Shown here piece by piece: positions 51,826 through 60,312 of a DNA stretch of 64,000 nt (its first letter is position 1; each line of letters starts with the position of its first letter). Below the pieces are notes generated by a model. It made no database searches. It had not been told where the DNA came from and was given only the letters and a program-made list of their open reading frames with translations. A program made the position numbers and the translations under genes. The DNA is from CAZAMB01 sp964501365 (lineage in GTDB: Bacteria; Planctomycetota; Phycisphaerae; UBA1845): NCBI GenBank assembly GCA_964501365.1, contig CAZCST010000039.1, forward strand, positions 310,001 to 374,000, read 5' to 3'.

Positions 51826-52536
51826 ATGATCCGAACCGGAAAGTTTATCTTCGCCGCCTCACTGCCCGTCATCGGTGCCGGCCTGATGTACACCACGCTG
51901 CGGTCCTGGGATATCCGCAAACTCACGGCCCAGGTTGCTGAACTCGAGGAGCAGCGCGAGCAACTCCGCACGTTTATTTCCCGGCTTAAGGCCTCCCGTC
52001 GCGTAGCCCAGGCCGACGTGCTCCAGCAATACCTCGATGAGAACGGCCGGTTGATCAGTGTCATTCGCTGGAACCAGATCGGGCTGGATGGAACGCTGGA
52101 AGTGCCACAAACCATCGAAGCCGTCGGCCGCCTGGTTTACTTTGAAGCTGCCACCATCAAGTTTGATCAGGACGCTGTCGGCCAGGGCGACGCGGAAAAG
52201 GGTGCAAGCCTTGCGCTTTTCCGCCGCATCTTCGGCGAGGATCAGGCGGCTTCCTCGACCGGAAATCTGGAGCAGCGCTCCACGCCGCCGACACCGGATG
52301 GCCGCCCGGCAAGCGACTTCGAGCAGAAGCTCTGGAAGCTTTTCTGGCAGATGATGGACAACCCCAAGCTACAGGATCAATTCGGCGTCCGGGTTGCGCA
52401 GGTCGAGGCCCCCGCCGTTGTCCTCAAGGCCGGCCAGGTTTGGGAGGTCAGCCTCGATGCGGCTGGTGGACTCAACCTCCGTCTAATCGCGCAGCGCAGC
52501 GTCTCACCCTCCTCAACACCCGGAAACGAATCGTAG
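51826..52536 (+). CDS. Membrane-anchored coiled-coil protein
   Basis: A 236-residue protein from ATG 51826 (a longer frame begins at 51697). It has one N-terminal signal-anchor (TGKFIFAASLPVIGAGLMYT) and a coiled coil near 35-65 (LTAQVAELEEQREQLRTFISRL). A mixed domain follows, then VRVAQVEAPAVVLKAGQVWEVSLDAAGGLNLR at the end. GAGG precedes the start. No family recognised. It faces the rhodanese-MauE group but is not cotranscribed with it. Confidence 0.65.
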   Translation: MIRTGKFIFAASLPVIGAGLMYTTLRSWDIRKLTAQVAELEEQREQLRTFISRLKASRRVAQADVLQQYLDENGRLISVIRWNQIGLDGTLEVPQTIEAVGRLVYFEAATIKFDQDAVGQGDAEKGASLALFRRIFGEDQAASSTGNLEQRSTPPTPDGRPASDFEQKLWKLFWQMMDNPKLQDQFGVRVAQVEAPAVVLKAGQVWEVSLDAAGGLNLRLIAQRSVSPSSTPGNES

Positions 52537-52644
52537 GTCGGGTAATCGACCCGATACGAGCCCCGTGGAAAAAGATAATGAAGCCGGAGATCGAGCTGTG
52601 TCCCAGGCTGGACGAATGGTGCCTGTCACCTGCGTCAGTCCGGA

Positions 52645-52728
52645 CTACGCCGTCTGGATCAGGAAGTCCAGCAGACCATAGGAGATGGCGAGGTACAGTG
52701 CGATGAACCAGACAAAAAGATTGGGCAT
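52645..52728 (-). CDS. 27-residue membrane peptide, second of a tandem pair
   Basis: Starts at ATG 52728 with GGAG upstream (ACGGAGAATTACC-ATG). The product MPNLFVWFIALYLAISYGLL plus DFLIQTA is one hydrophobic span. It lies 34 bases after the first tiny ORF on the same strand. It is below the length detected by ordinary gene callers. Function unknown; perhaps a regulatory micro-peptide of a membrane complex. Confidence 0.5.
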   Translation of the reverse strand: MPNLFVWFIALYLAISYGLLDFLIQTA

Positions 52729-52762
52729 GGTAATTCTCCGTGCATTTCTTGAGGCTGGGGTG

Positions 52763-52846
52763 TCACGCAGTGCGGACCAGTCCAACCATCGTCGTCAGGT
52801 AGATCAACCCAAAAAACACAATCGCTCCGATGATTCGTTCGAACAA
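52763..52846 (-). CDS. 27-residue membrane peptide, first of a tandem pair
   Basis: Starts at TTG 52846 after a strong site (AGGAAGGAGCC). The product MFERIIGAIVFFGLIYLTTM plus VGLVRTA has a short polar start and one hydrophobic span. It follows the MauE-like gene by 58 bases in the same direction, and the second tiny ORF comes after it, so it could be part of the rhodanese-MauE transcript. The non-ATG start lowers certainty. Confidence 0.5.
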   Translation of the reverse strand: MFERIIGAIVFFGLIYLTTMVGLVRTA

Positions 52847-52904
52847 GTCAGGCTCCTTCCTGCCTAGGCCAACCAAGGTATGTATCGGCAATTTGTGCCC
52901 TGAC

Positions 52905-53540
52905 TCAAGCAGCGGATGGGATCGTCGGAGGAGTTGCGCAGCTATTGCAAAGGCCGGCCTGGGACCGTTTCACGCGGTAGGCGCAGAAATGGCAATAGCG
53001 CGTTGGTGCGGTGCGGCGCTCGAAAAACATGGACAGGCAGAAGCGGCGCGAATTGGACAACAGGGCCCCCACAGACAGCAGGAACAGCCCCGTGTTTTTC
53101 AGCAGCTTGGACCAGATGACCTCCACTCCGGTGCCACAGCCGCAGTCGAACTTAATATCGAAAAAGGATTGCGGTGTCTCGCGCTGGACTTCCAACGCCC
53201 GCAGGTACACCGCCGGTGTGAACACGGCCAGCATGATGATGAGGCTGAGGGCCGCTCCCCGAATGTGAAGACCAAGCAGAAGCGCCGTGCCCGCGAAAAT
53301 CTCCATCCACGGAAGTACGACCGCCGAGAGGTTCAAGTAAATCCCCGGTGTGTCGGGCAGCATGTGGTATTGGCGTATCGCCTTCATGAACGCGATCGGG
53401 TCGGCCAGCTTGTTGCTGCCCATGTAAATGAAGATGAGTCCGACGACGATTCGAATGGCCAGCAACGGCAGACCCGTCCGATCGGCGCGGCGAAGGGCGC
53501 CAAGCGAAGCGGCGGTGGAGGGATTCAAATCCTGTTTCAT
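52905..53540 (-). CDS. MauE/DoxX-family membrane protein with Cys-rich tail
   Basis: A 211-residue protein with four TM segments of the DoxX/MauE family: LLAIRIVVGLIFIYMGSNKLADP, VVLPWMEIFAGTALLLGL, a third, and FDIKFDCGCGTGVEVIW after it. The GCG in the last loop is typical of MauE-like disulfide enzymes. The C-terminus adds CHFC, then about 11 residues, then CNSC, a zinc-ribbon-like tail not usual in the family. The start is ATG 53540; a GTG at 53549 is possible. The rhodanese gene is upstream in the same direction. Confidence 0.72.
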   Translation of the reverse strand: MKQDLNPSTAASLGALRRADRTGLPLLAIRIVVGLIFIYMGSNKLADPIAFMKAIRQYHMLPDTPGIYLNLSAVVLPWMEIFAGTALLLGLHIRGAALSLIIMLAVFTPAVYLRALEVQRETPQSFFDIKFDCGCGTGVEVIWSKLLKNTGLFLLSVGALLSNSRRFCLSMFFERRTAPTRYCHFCAYRVKRSQAGLCNSCATPPTIPSAA

Positions 53541-53579
53541 ACCAGACACAGTCCCTGCAAGTTTGTGATCCCCCTCTTT

Positions 53580-53598
53580 CCCCCCTTATTAAGGGGGG
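53580..53598. repeat. Perfect palindrome CCCCCCTTA-T-TAAGGGGGG
   Basis: A 9-bp stem with a one-base loop lies between the rhodanese stop and the MauE start. It is either an intergenic palindromic repeat or a processing/attenuation hairpin that could lower expression of the downstream genes. Confidence 0.55.
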
Positions 53599-53610
53599 AG
53601 GCTGACTGCT

Positions 53611-54279
53611 TTATTTGCTCCCGCCTTCAACCGGGAATTTGGCCTCCAACCATTCCTTCCAGCCGCCTTCAAAGAGATAGACGGCCTCAGTCGGTACGCC
53701 GGCCTCCGTAAGTTCGCGGCACATGAAGATGCTGTCTTCGCAATCGCCCCCTCCGCAATACACAATCACTTTTTCCGCCCCGCCTGCGGCGGCCTGCACG
53801 CGGCCAAGGCATCGCTTGGCTTCATACGGAAAACACTGCATCGCGCCGGGAATGTGTCCTTCTGCAAAATGTTCGTCATCGCGGGCGTCCACGAAAATGT
53901 TGAGGCCCTGTTTGGTCTGCGGGTCGTCAAGCACTGCTTTGACTTCGACAAGCTTAATGGTTTGGAAGTCGTGCTCGAGATGTTTTTTTGGAGCGCCGGG
54001 TGCCGCTACATCCGTCGCTTTTTCGGCCTTGGTGACAGGTGGAGCCTGCGCCGCTGATTTCGCAGGCATTTCGGGCGGGGTGTTCACAGGAGGTTTGGGC
54101 TTGTCTCCACTGGTTTTTGGGGGAGTCGATGGTTGAGCCGTCGGTGCGCCCTTATCAAAATAGTTCTTGGCCAGTTCGATGGATTTGCGTTCGCGCACCG
54201 CGTTGGCGGCCAGTGCAACGCCGACGCTAGCGACCGTGAGCAAGATAAGTTCGACGACTGCTTGTTTGACCATCGTCAT
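53611..54279 (-). CDS. Membrane-anchored rhodanese-domain protein
   Basis: A 222-residue protein with a strong site (GAGGAGG) before ATG 54279. It has an N-terminal TM segment (VELILLTVASVGVALAANAV) and a Pro/Ala/Lys-rich linker of about 60 residues. The rhodanese domain follows, with NIFVDARDDEHFAEGHIPGA, active-site Cys in VYCGGGDCEDS and LFEGGWKEW near the end. Rhodaneses carry sulfur as a persulfide. It may supply or detect sulfur in the periplasm, with the MauE-like membrane thiol protein downstream. Confidence 0.85.
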   Translation of the reverse strand: MTMVKQAVVELILLTVASVGVALAANAVRERKSIELAKNYFDKGAPTAQPSTPPKTSGDKPKPPVNTPPEMPAKSAAQAPPVTKAEKATDVAAPGAPKKHLEHDFQTIKLVEVKAVLDDPQTKQGLNIFVDARDDEHFAEGHIPGAMQCFPYEAKRCLGRVQAAAGGAEKVIVYCGGGDCEDSIFMCRELTEAGVPTEAVYLFEGGWKEWLEAKFPVEGGSK

Positions 54280-54464
54280 GATTCAGCCTCCTCGTCCGAC
54301 GGCGGCATTGGGTGCCGCGTGACCCGGGCAATTCGATCATCCATTTTACGCGGCACAGGGTCAACGCAAGGCCCGTTTCCGTTACGGCAAGGTGACAGGA
54401 AATATGAACAGGACCCGTAATCAAGTCGGTCTCCCGGTCCATTTCAAGGCGCATTCTCGACGGC

Positions 54465-55595
54465 TCAATTTCTGGCGAATCGAGACGCGCTGAGGAATTG
54501 GATGGGCTCGCTGGTTCGGCCGGTCGTCACAAAGTCGGCGAGGACGGAACCCACGACCGAGGCGAACTTGAAGCCGTGGCCGCTGAATCCGCAGGCGACA
54601 AAGACATTTTCGTGGTTGGGGTGGCGGTCAATGACGAAATGTTCGTCGGGTGTCATGGTGTACATGCATACGGAGTGTTTGATGATTTTGTTTGTGGCGG
54701 CAGGCAGATGCGCTTCGATGAATTTTGCAAGCGGGGCCAGATCCTCGTCGTGGAGATTGCGATCGAGGGTTTCAGGTCGATCCACAGGTTGTCCTCCGCT
54801 GTGTTCGCCGACTTTGGCAGTGCGGCCATCCAATGAGGGAAAACCATAGAAAAACCCTGTGGGCGTATCGAAGCAGAAAACCGGCGAACCATTGGCGACG
54901 CAGAAATCGGAGTTGGTTGTTTCGTACCACGCGACGACTTTTCGTCGCACGGCGAGCGAAACGCCAAGATCTTTCATCAATTGGCCCGTCCACGCGCCGC
55001 CGCAGACAATCAAATGCCTAGCTCGATAAGCCTGCGAATCCGTCACCACTTCGACCCTGCCGCTGGTGGCCGACCAGGACCGGACGGTTTCACCAAATCG
55101 CAGATGTGCGCCGCCGGCCTGGGCAAGCTCGATATGCGTGCGAACACAGCTTTCCACTTCGAGAAAACCCGCATCGGATTCAAAGAGAATGGTCATGTCC
55201 GGCGCAGCCCGCAAGCCCGGAAATCGCCGAGCCGAATCGGCATGGGAAACAGTTTCGATGTCGAGCCGGTGCGCCGCTGCGGCGCGCAAGACTCCGTCGA
55301 TCATCGCGCCAGGCCGCTGCCCTGCAAGAAACAACCCGGTACGATGAAACAGTTTCCTTGCGGAAGCCGCTTCGAGCTCATTCCAAAGCGCATACGCGCG
55401 GGAAACCAGCGGAACGTAGTCGGGATGTTCAAAATAGGCCCGGCGGATCAGCCTCGAACCGCCATGGGAACTACCCTGGTCGTGGGCGATACCGAATTGC
55501 TCGAGTCCAAGAACTCTGCCACCGCGTCGCGCCAGGTGCCACAGCGCGGCACTACCCATGCCGCCCAGACCGAGAATGATTGCGTCATAGACCAT
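54465..55595 (-). CDS. solA: SolA-like N-methyl amino acid oxidase (monomeric sarcosine oxidase family)
   Basis: A 376-residue flavoprotein of the DAO superfamily. The FAD fold is DAIILGLGGMGSAALWHLARRG; GSSHGGSRLIRRAYFEHPDY follows and is diagnostic. FDTPTGFFYGFPS is in the substrate domain, and CMYTMTPDEHFVIDRHP with ACGFSGHGFKFAS carries the Cys that binds FAD covalently in this family. It oxidises N-methyl-tryptophan, sarcosine or a related amine to give aldehyde, amine and H2O2. ATG 55595 is chosen; the longer start at 55610 has no support. It lies 55 bases downstream of the ybaK-like gene on the same strand. Confidence 0.85.
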   Translation of the reverse strand: MVYDAIILGLGGMGSAALWHLARRGGRVLGLEQFGIAHDQGSSHGGSRLIRRAYFEHPDYVPLVSRAYALWNELEAASARKLFHRTGLFLAGQRPGAMIDGVLRAAAAHRLDIETVSHADSARRFPGLRAAPDMTILFESDAGFLEVESCVRTHIELAQAGGAHLRFGETVRSWSATSGRVEVVTDSQAYRARHLIVCGGAWTGQLMKDLGVSLAVRRKVVAWYETTNSDFCVANGSPVFCFDTPTGFFYGFPSLDGRTAKVGEHSGGQPVDRPETLDRNLHDEDLAPLAKFIEAHLPAATNKIIKHSVCMYTMTPDEHFVIDRHPNHENVFVACGFSGHGFKFASVVGSVLADFVTTGRTSEPIQFLSASRFARN

Positions 55596-55649
55596 GTGGT
55601 AATCTGGCAATGTGGTAATCTGGTGTTTGGATGATGGTTCGTGACATGA

Positions 55650-56114
55650 TTACTTTCCCACGCGAACAATTTTGGGGTTTTCGAATACAAGATAATCGGA
55701 GTAGCTCATCTGAATCGAAACGGTATGGCTGCCGGCGTTGAAGTTGATCCGCTCGTTGTCCGCCAGACGGTCGTCGCAATAGGTTGGCAGACTGAAAAGG
55801 CTTCCAAACGGCGGGATCGAGCCGGGTGTCAGGCCCGTGATTTGCAGCACTTCGTCCTTGTCGGCGAAGCGGATGCGCCGCGTTCCGAGTACTTCCCGAA
55901 GGGCCGCACTATCCAGCGACAAGTCCGCCGGAAGGACGACCATCAGAAATGTTTCGCCGCCCTTGATGATGAGCGCCTTGGCTCCGCTATGCAGGGAAAC
56001 GCCGCGGACTGCGGCGGCCTCGGCACTGGTATAAACGGCCTCGTGCTGAGTTGTTTGAAAGTTGATGGCGCGGGTGTGAAGGGCGGCAGAGAGTCGTTCG
56101 AGGACATCGCTCAT
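55650..56114 (-). CDS. YbaK/aminoacyl-tRNA deacylase domain protein
   Basis: A 154-residue editing-domain protein (YbaK/ProX/ProRS INS superfamily). It has VLERLSAALHTRAINFQTTQHEAVYTSAEAA, GAKALIIKGGETFLMVVLPAD and TPGSIPPFGSLF with the GxxxP loop, which are the family's conserved elements. Such enzymes hydrolyse mischarged Ala- or Cys-tRNA. The start is ATG 56114; residues upstream in the longer frame are unrelated. Specificity is not determined. Confidence 0.82.
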   Translation of the reverse strand: MSDVLERLSAALHTRAINFQTTQHEAVYTSAEAAAVRGVSLHSGAKALIIKGGETFLMVVLPADLSLDSAALREVLGTRRIRFADKDEVLQITGLTPGSIPPFGSLFSLPTYCDDRLADNERINFNAGSHTVSIQMSYSDYLVFENPKIVRVGK

Positions 56115-56166
56115 ATTGTTTTTCGCGGCCGCGCGAACGGATATTCGCCGCCCGTCCTGGTTATCC

Positions 56167-56664
56167 CTACTCGCCAAAAAGCGGTTGCTGGTCGGGACTG
56201 TCGTGCGCAGCGCGGGCCCGGACTTCCGTAATTTCCTCGACAAACTGATCGACGGTGGCGAACTTTCGATGCACGCTCATGAATCGCACGTAGCCGACCG
56301 GGCTGAGTCGTCGCAGATGCATTCCCACGTACTGCCCGATTTCTTCCGTCGAAATCTCGCGGTCGTGCCCATTGAAAATCTCACCTTCCACTTTGTCGAC
56401 GAGACCCTGGATCTGTTCGGGAGTCACGCCGAGTTTGGAGCAGGCCCGCTCAATGCCGCTTACGATGTTGTCGCGATTGTAGGGTACACGCTCCCCGTCG
56501 GCCTTGATGACCGCAAGCCGCAGTTCCTCCTCAACCCGCTCCTTGGTGGTGAATCTTCGGTTGCACTTGAGGCAAACGCGGCGGCGGCGTATGGCGATTC
56601 CGGATTCGGTGAGTCGAGAATCGATGACCTTGTTTTCCGTGTGCTTGCAGCTTGGACACAGCAT
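56167..56664 (-). CDS. nrdR: Transcriptional repressor NrdR
   Basis: A 165-residue regulator of ribonucleotide reductase genes. The zinc ribbon MLCPSCKHTENKVIDSR ... CLKCNRRFTT occupies the N-terminus, followed by an ATP-cone (VIKADGERVPYNRDNIVSGIERAC) and the YVRFMSVHRKF element. It represses nrd operons in response to nucleotide levels. ATG 56664 gives the usual N-terminus. It points left beside the ybaK-like gene; no nrd gene is in the window. Confidence 0.95.
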   Translation of the reverse strand: MLCPSCKHTENKVIDSRLTESGIAIRRRRVCLKCNRRFTTKERVEEELRLAVIKADGERVPYNRDNIVSGIERACSKLGVTPEQIQGLVDKVEGEIFNGHDREISTEEIGQYVGMHLRRLSPVGYVRFMSVHRKFATVDQFVEEITEVRARAAHDSPDQQPLFGE

Positions 56665-56790
56665 AGGCTCGCCCGGACTTTCCGCCGGCCAGAAGTCGCA
56701 GGCGCGGTTCATGGAAGTATGTGCCGGCGCAACGCGTTTTTGGCCGCCGCAAGCCTACCCGCGTGAAGTTGAGTGTCAAATCGAATGCGG

Positions 56791-56796
56791 TATAAC
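56791..56796 (+). promoter_or_regulatory. -10 box for the MBL-fold gene, leaderless arrangement
   Basis: TATAAC ends 7 bases before the GTG at 56804. No ribosome site precedes the GTG. Transcription from this box would begin at or just before the start codon. Confidence 0.45.
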
Positions 56797-56803
56797 CTGA
56801 CTT

Positions 56804-57685
56804 GTGGGGCGACTCATTGAAAAGACTCTGGATGGCATCAAGCTCGTCGGCTTCTCGCTGGGTGGGGAGGAATCCGTCCATATCGCGCCCGAGCTGAATG
56901 TCGCGTTTGACGTGGGCCGGGCGCCGCGCGAAGTCATTCCCATTGACAACGTCTGCATTTCGCACGGGCACATGGACCATGCGGCCGGCGTGGCGTACTA
57001 CTTTTCGCAGCGCGGATTCCTGGGGATCGCCGGCGGGCGGGTCATCATTCATCGCAGCCTGGCACAATATATTCAGCAACTGATGGCGATCTGGGCGGAG
57101 ATCGAGCGACATCCTTCGCCCGGAACTGTCCTTGGCGTTGAGCATCTCGAAGATGTCGAACTGCGTCGCGGGCTTGTCGTGCGGCCATTCGAAGTCAATC
57201 ATTGCCCCGGTGCGATGGGATTTTCCCTGATCGAAAAGCGACACAAGCTGAAAGCCGAGTTTCTAGGCAAAACCGGGCCGCAGCTCGTCGCCTTGAAACA
57301 GGAGGGAGTAGCGATTGAGGAACATCTGGAAGTAACGCTGCTCACGTATACCGGCGACACGGCAATCGGAAAGTTTCTGGAACTTGACTTTGTGCGAAAC
57401 AGTCGGGCCGTGCTGGTGGAGTGTACCTTTTTCGACCGCGATCAGCTCGATCGGGCACGGGCCGGGCGGCACATCCATGTCATCGACCTGCCCAAGGTTT
57501 TCGAGGCACTTCCGAACTCGCAGATCATGCTCACGCATACCACGCGGCGAACGGACATGCGACAGAATAAGCGATCGGTGGAAAAAATCCTTTCGCCCTC
57601 CGATCTTGCAAGATGCTCGCTATTCATGGATCGACCGCCCAAAGCGGTGACCATGCCGACGACTGAAAACGCAATTCGCAATTAA
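56804..57685 (+). CDS. MBL-fold hydrolase, ribonuclease Z-like
   Basis: A 293-residue metallo-beta-lactamase-fold protein. The metal motif is ISHGHMDHAAG (HxHxDH), then TYTGDTAIG as the third-ligand region and LTHTTR near the C-terminus. It resembles RNase Z-type tRNA 3' processing enzymes but is shorter and its flexible arm is absent, so a nucleic-acid or small-molecule hydrolase is the safe call. It starts with GTG. Confidence 0.75.
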   Translation: MGRLIEKTLDGIKLVGFSLGGEESVHIAPELNVAFDVGRAPREVIPIDNVCISHGHMDHAAGVAYYFSQRGFLGIAGGRVIIHRSLAQYIQQLMAIWAEIERHPSPGTVLGVEHLEDVELRRGLVVRPFEVNHCPGAMGFSLIEKRHKLKAEFLGKTGPQLVALKQEGVAIEEHLEVTLLTYTGDTAIGKFLELDFVRNSRAVLVECTFFDRDQLDRARAGRHIHVIDLPKVFEALPNSQIMLTHTTRRTDMRQNKRSVEKILSPSDLARCSLFMDRPPKAVTMPTTENAIRN

Positions 57686-57717
57686 GAACGGGTTGCTCGT
57701 GCTTCGCGGCAGTCGAC

Positions 57718-59163
57718 TTACGTTTTCACGCAGACATTTTTCGGTTCGGTGAAGAAGCGCAGGGCCTCGAGGCCGCCTTCGCGGCCCACGCCGCTGGATT
57801 TCATGCCGCCGAAGGGAACCCGGAGGTCGCGGACGAGCCAGCAGTTGATCCATACCGTTCCGACTTCGAGTCGGGCAGCAATGCGGTGAGCGCGGGTGAT
57901 GTCCCGGGTCCAGAGCGTGGCCGACAGGCCATACTGCGTGGCGTTGGCCCAAGCCACAACTTCGTCCTCGGTGTCAAAGGGTGTCACTGTCACAACCGGG
58001 CCGAAAATCTCTTCGCAATTCACGCGACACTTCGGGTCGATGCCGGTGATGATGGTGGGTTCAATGAAGAATCCGTCGCGGCAGCGCGGCGAGTCGACCT
58101 TCGCACGGTTGCCGCCGCAAAGGATGGCGCCGCCTTCGTCGCGGGCCAATTGCAAATAGGAGAGGATTTTTTCCATGTGCGCCCGGGATGCGACGGCCCC
58201 CTGCTGCGTTTGCGAATCGAGCGGATCACCGATTCGCAGCTTGCGGGTCTCCGCGACGAAGCGATCGAGGAATCGTTCGTATGCGGATCGCTCGACGTAG
58301 ATGCGCGAGCCGGCAAGGCAGACCTGGCCCTGATTGGAGAAGGAGGACTTCAGACTTTCCTGGACCGCCTCGTCGAGATCGGCGTCGGCGAAAATGATAT
58401 TGGGATTCTTTCCGCCGAGCTCCAGTGCAATTTTCTTGAACATGGGAGCGGCGATGCGGGCGAGTTCGGCGCCTGTGGCCGTACCACCGGTGAAGGACAG
58501 CGTGCGTACCTTTGGATGCTTCACCAGCGCCGCCCCGGCCGTAGCCCCGCGGCCATGCACGATGTTGAGCACGCCGGGGGGAAGCCCCGCCTTCTGGCAC
58601 AACTCGCCGAGCAGAAACGCGGTCATCGGAGTGATTTCAGACGGCTTGGCGACGGCCGTGTTGCCGCAGGCGAGAGCCGGTGCGATTTTCCACGTCAGCA
58701 AATACAGCGGTAGATTCCAGGGCGAAATCAGGCCGCAAAGGCCGCGCGGCTGTCGAAGTGTGTAATTCAAGGCGATCCCGTCCGTGACATGGGCTTCCGA
58801 CGAAAAATGCAAAATTGCCGTGGCAAAAAACCGAAAATTCGATGCGGCTCTGGGAATATCAAGCGAACGGGAAAGCGAGATTGGCTTGCCGTTGTCAATC
58901 GTTTCCGCCTTTGCGAGGGAATCCAGATTCTCTTCGATGAGATCGGCGAGCCGCAGCAGAATCTTGGACCGTTTGCCTGATGGAGTTTGTAACCATTCCG
59001 GAAAAGCAGCGTCTGCCGCTGCGACGGCAGCCTCCACGTCCTGCTCATTGCTGTCCGCAACGTGCGAGTAGATCTGCCCAGTCGCAGGCTCTACGTTGTC
59101 GAGAAATCTTTGCGAAACCGGCCCGACGAATTGCCCGTTGATGAAGTTTGTAATTTTTGTCAT
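57718..59163 (-). CDS. Aldehyde dehydrogenase, aminomuconic-semialdehyde type
   Basis: A 481-residue NAD(P)-dependent ALDH: SPWNLPLYLLTWKIAPALACG, FTGGTATG, LELGGKNPNII with the catalytic Glu, NQGQVCLAGSR with the nucleophile Cys near 284, and EIFGPVVTV. Overall resemblance is to 2-aminomuconic or 2-hydroxymuconic semialdehyde dehydrogenase (ALDH8A1-like). This would act in tryptophan or aromatic breakdown. An SDR gene lies 139 bases upstream in the same direction and may be cotranscribed. Confidence 0.82.
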   Translation of the reverse strand: MTKITNFINGQFVGPVSQRFLDNVEPATGQIYSHVADSNEQDVEAAVAAADAAFPEWLQTPSGKRSKILLRLADLIEENLDSLAKAETIDNGKPISLSRSLDIPRAASNFRFFATAILHFSSEAHVTDGIALNYTLRQPRGLCGLISPWNLPLYLLTWKIAPALACGNTAVAKPSEITPMTAFLLGELCQKAGLPPGVLNIVHGRGATAGAALVKHPKVRTLSFTGGTATGAELARIAAPMFKKIALELGGKNPNIIFADADLDEAVQESLKSSFSNQGQVCLAGSRIYVERSAYERFLDRFVAETRKLRIGDPLDSQTQQGAVASRAHMEKILSYLQLARDEGGAILCGGNRAKVDSPRCRDGFFIEPTIITGIDPKCRVNCEEIFGPVVTVTPFDTEDEVVAWANATQYGLSATLWTRDITRAHRIAARLEVGTVWINCWLVRDLRVPFGGMKSSGVGREGGLEALRFFTEPKNVCVKT

Positions 59164-59246
59164 GGCTAATGCACATTGTCGAATACGGAAACCCCTTCGG
59201 CATCATCCCGTGCAACGCGAAGGATTTCATTTGATTTGGCCGTTAC

Positions 59247-59273
59247 GATTCTTCACTTCGCTCAGAGTGACTC
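59247..59273. repeat. Dispersed repeat, copy 2 (GATTCTTC...CAGAGTGACTC)
   Basis: This 27-base sequence differs at three places from the copy at 22341-22367. It lies between the ALDH start and the SDR stop. Confidence 0.55.
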
Positions 59274-59302
59274 AATCGGCAATGCCTATTTCGGCATTGA
59301 AA

Positions 59303-60091
59303 CTATTGCACGGCGGTACGTCCGCCATCCACCGGCAAGTTCACTCCCGTCAGATACGAGGCCGCGGGGCTGGCCAGGAACGCGACTACGGCCCCAATCT
59401 CTGACGGGTCGGCCAATCGACCCATGGGAATCGCTTCGACGGTTTGTCGTTCGATCTCCTTCGCGGTTTTTCCGGCCTTTTCGGCCTTCGCATCAAACAA
59501 GTTGCGAAGGCGGGCCGTGGCCGTATATCCGGGCAGCACATTGTTGACAGTGATTCCCAGCGGAGCCAATTCGCCGGCAAGCGTCTTGCCCCACTGCGCG
59601 ACGGCCCCGCGCGTGGTGTTGGACACACCCAGCCCTTTGATCGGAGCGACAACAGACGTCGAAATGATGTTGATAATACGACCGTAGCCGGATGCCTTCA
59701 TTCCCGGCAAGACGGCCTGCACGAGAAGTTGATTACAGATGATGTGATCGGAAATGGCGCTCAAGAATTGCTCCGGCGCGGCATCCACCAGCGCGCCGTG
59801 CGGAGGCCCGCCGGTGTTGTTCACGAGTATCTGATACGGTCCTCGATCTTGAATTCGCTTTGCAACCTTTTCGCGAAGGACATTCGGGTTACTGAAGTCG
59901 ACAGCCAGGTAGTCATGTTTTTGCCCGCGTGACGCGTCCAGCTTTGTAACAACTTCGGCCAGTGCCTTTTCGTCGCGGGCCATCACCGTCACGGAAGCGC
60001 CGAGTTTCGCAAGTTCCACTGCGCAGGCCCGCCCTATGCCCTGCGAAGCTCCACCAACGAGTGCTGTTTTTCCCGCAAGAATTCCGGTCAT
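59303..60091 (-). CDS. Short-chain dehydrogenase/reductase-like protein lacking YxxxK
   Basis: A 262-residue SDR: GGASQGIGRA for NAD(P) binding, NNTGGPPHGA, and IINIISTSVVAPIKGLGVSN with the conserved Ser-like region. At the place of the catalytic Tyr-x-x-x-Lys, it reads S-N-T-T-R-G-A-V, so Tyr is Ser and Lys is Arg. Similar divergent SDRs exist as a separate group whose activity is uncertain. AGGAGA precedes the ATG. The downstream partner is the ALDH. Confidence 0.82.
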   Translation of the reverse strand: MTGILAGKTALVGGASQGIGRACAVELAKLGASVTVMARDEKALAEVVTKLDASRGQKHDYLAVDFSNPNVLREKVAKRIQDRGPYQILVNNTGGPPHGALVDAAPEQFLSAISDHIICNQLLVQAVLPGMKASGYGRIINIISTSVVAPIKGLGVSNTTRGAVAQWGKTLAGELAPLGITVNNVLPGYTATARLRNLFDAKAEKAGKTAKEIERQTVEAIPMGRLADPSEIGAVVAFLASPAASYLTGVNLPVDGGRTAVQ

Positions 60092-60312
60092 CGCTCATGT
60101 CTCCTGCAAAAAATCGTAAGGCCCGGCCGTGGAGCCCGCAAGCAGAAATTCCGTCGGACGATCATAGTTTGGCTTATGAAGCTTCCATCATAACAGGCAT
60201 GAATACTGTCATCGAAATCTTGACTCAGGATTCGCTCCTGTTATTGTTGCGCGAGCGCGGGGTATACGCAGACGACAGCTCGAAACCCTTGTATTCGATG
60301 AGGAGAGAACCC

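Noticed and set aside
53520..53535. tRNA T-loop-like GGATTCAAATCC
   Set aside because: It lies inside the MauE-like coding start and no cloverleaf can be built around it.
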